Below are positions 63,825 through 64,000 of a DNA stretch of 64,000 bases, in pieces; positions within the stretch are counted from its first letter, which is position 1; every line of letters begins with the position of its first letter. The stretch is taken from NCBI RefSeq assembly GCF_000960975.1, contig NZ_CP010803.1:4185818-4249817 (forward strand), written 5' to 3'. The notes under the pieces are model-generated. The model ran no database searches and was not told the DNA's origin. It saw only the letters and a list, made by a program, of their open reading frames with translations. The position numbers and the translations under genes are program-made. This DNA is from Martelella endophytica (lineage in GTDB: Bacteria; Pseudomonadota; Alphaproteobacteria; Rhizobiales; Rhizobiaceae).

Positions 63825-64000
63825 ATGACCTACAAGACCATTCTTTCCGTGATGGAATCACCGGACCAGGCTGGCGGATTCCTTGATTATGCCGTTCAGC
63901 TGGTGCGCATGTTCGACGCCCACCTCGTCGGCCTGCACGCTGAAACCGTCAGTGCCACGCCGATCGTCGCGCCGATGGAAATTCCCGACCCGGTCTCGAT
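63825..64000 (+). CDS. Universal stress protein, N-terminal part (runs off window)
   Basis: The first 58 residues of a UspA-type protein: 'YKTILSVMESPDQAGGFLDYAVQLVRMFDAHLVGLH' forms the first beta-alpha-beta unit. AAAGGAG lies 7 nt before the ATG at 63825. The gene continues past base 64000, so total length and ATP-site residues cannot be judged. It is unlike the Usp at 32454-32945 beyond the fold. Confidence 0.85.
   Translation, partial: MTYKTILSVMESPDQAGGFLDYAVQLVRMFDAHLVGLHAETVSATPIVAPMEIPDPVS

Overview
The window reads as a single stretch of alphaproteobacterial chromosome, most likely from a member of the Rhizobiaceae or a close relative (genus not assignable from the sequence alone). 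The reasons are the high GC content, the rhizobial protein families (PhrR/PraR-type regulator beside lnt, OlsA and OlsB ornithine-lipid acyltransferases, long-form Hpf between rpoN and ptsN, Hsp20 paired with a DUF1150 protein), the gene order (lspA-olsB-mutS-glnD-murJ-trpS ... miaB-phoH-ybeY-corC-lnt-phrR-metK-trmB), and a RIME-like palindromic intergenic repeat. I saw no rRNA, tRNA, CRISPR array, prophage or insertion sequence.

Layout. 1-4.4 kb: the end of yidC, then engB and argB (rightward), with a leftward three-gene cassette between the last two: SigK-like ECF sigma factor, RskA-like anti-sigma factor and a secreted fasciclin-domain protein. 4.5-9.2 kb: a leftward accessory block of two DHA2-type drug exporters, a TetR regulator and an EamA permease. 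9.4-14.4 kb: rightward HAD nucleotidase, a secreted EF-hand protein, dapD and dapE (lysine/peptidoglycan precursors), a membrane protein and a lipoprotein. 14.4-16.7 kb: leftward def-fmt-truA. 16.8-20.7 kb: rmuC, ribokinase converging on a nucleoside hydrolase, Hsp20 and DUF1150.

20.7-47 kb is one long leftward housekeeping array. It carries sppA, ihfB, a LapA-domain protein, three ATGA-coupled genes (two methyltransferases and lspA), olsB, mutS, glnD-murJ, trpS, a universal stress protein, an Nfu-type Fe-S scaffold, tsaB, rimI, olsA, miaB, phoH-ybeY-corC-lnt, phrR, metK and trmB. 47.2-52.4 kb is rightward: lptC-lptA-lptB, rpoN, hpf, ptsN (LPS export and nitrogen/PTS control). 52.5-54.3 kb is an SDR oxidoreductase with a divergent AraC regulator. 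54.4-59.8 kb holds grpE and hrcA (leftward) opposite rph, a VOC protein, rdgB, hemW and a small membrane protein. 59.8-64 kb holds mnmA, an amidase and wrbA (leftward), then a CinA-type domain protein and the start of a universal stress protein.

Most of the window is conserved core genome. The points of most interest are regulatory or concern gene starts: a near-consensus PHO box just upstream of olsB that also repositions its start codon; hemW, whose Fe-S motif lies upstream of any ATG/GTG/TTG and which probably starts at CTG overlapping the rdgB stop; the sigma/anti-sigma/fasciclin cassette with a candidate ECF promoter; a tetR gene whose 20-bp palindrome covers its own start codon; an RpoH-like promoter for hrcA-grpE; and a structured leader with a 25-codon ORF ahead of hpf. 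I found no convincing wholly new multi-gene system.
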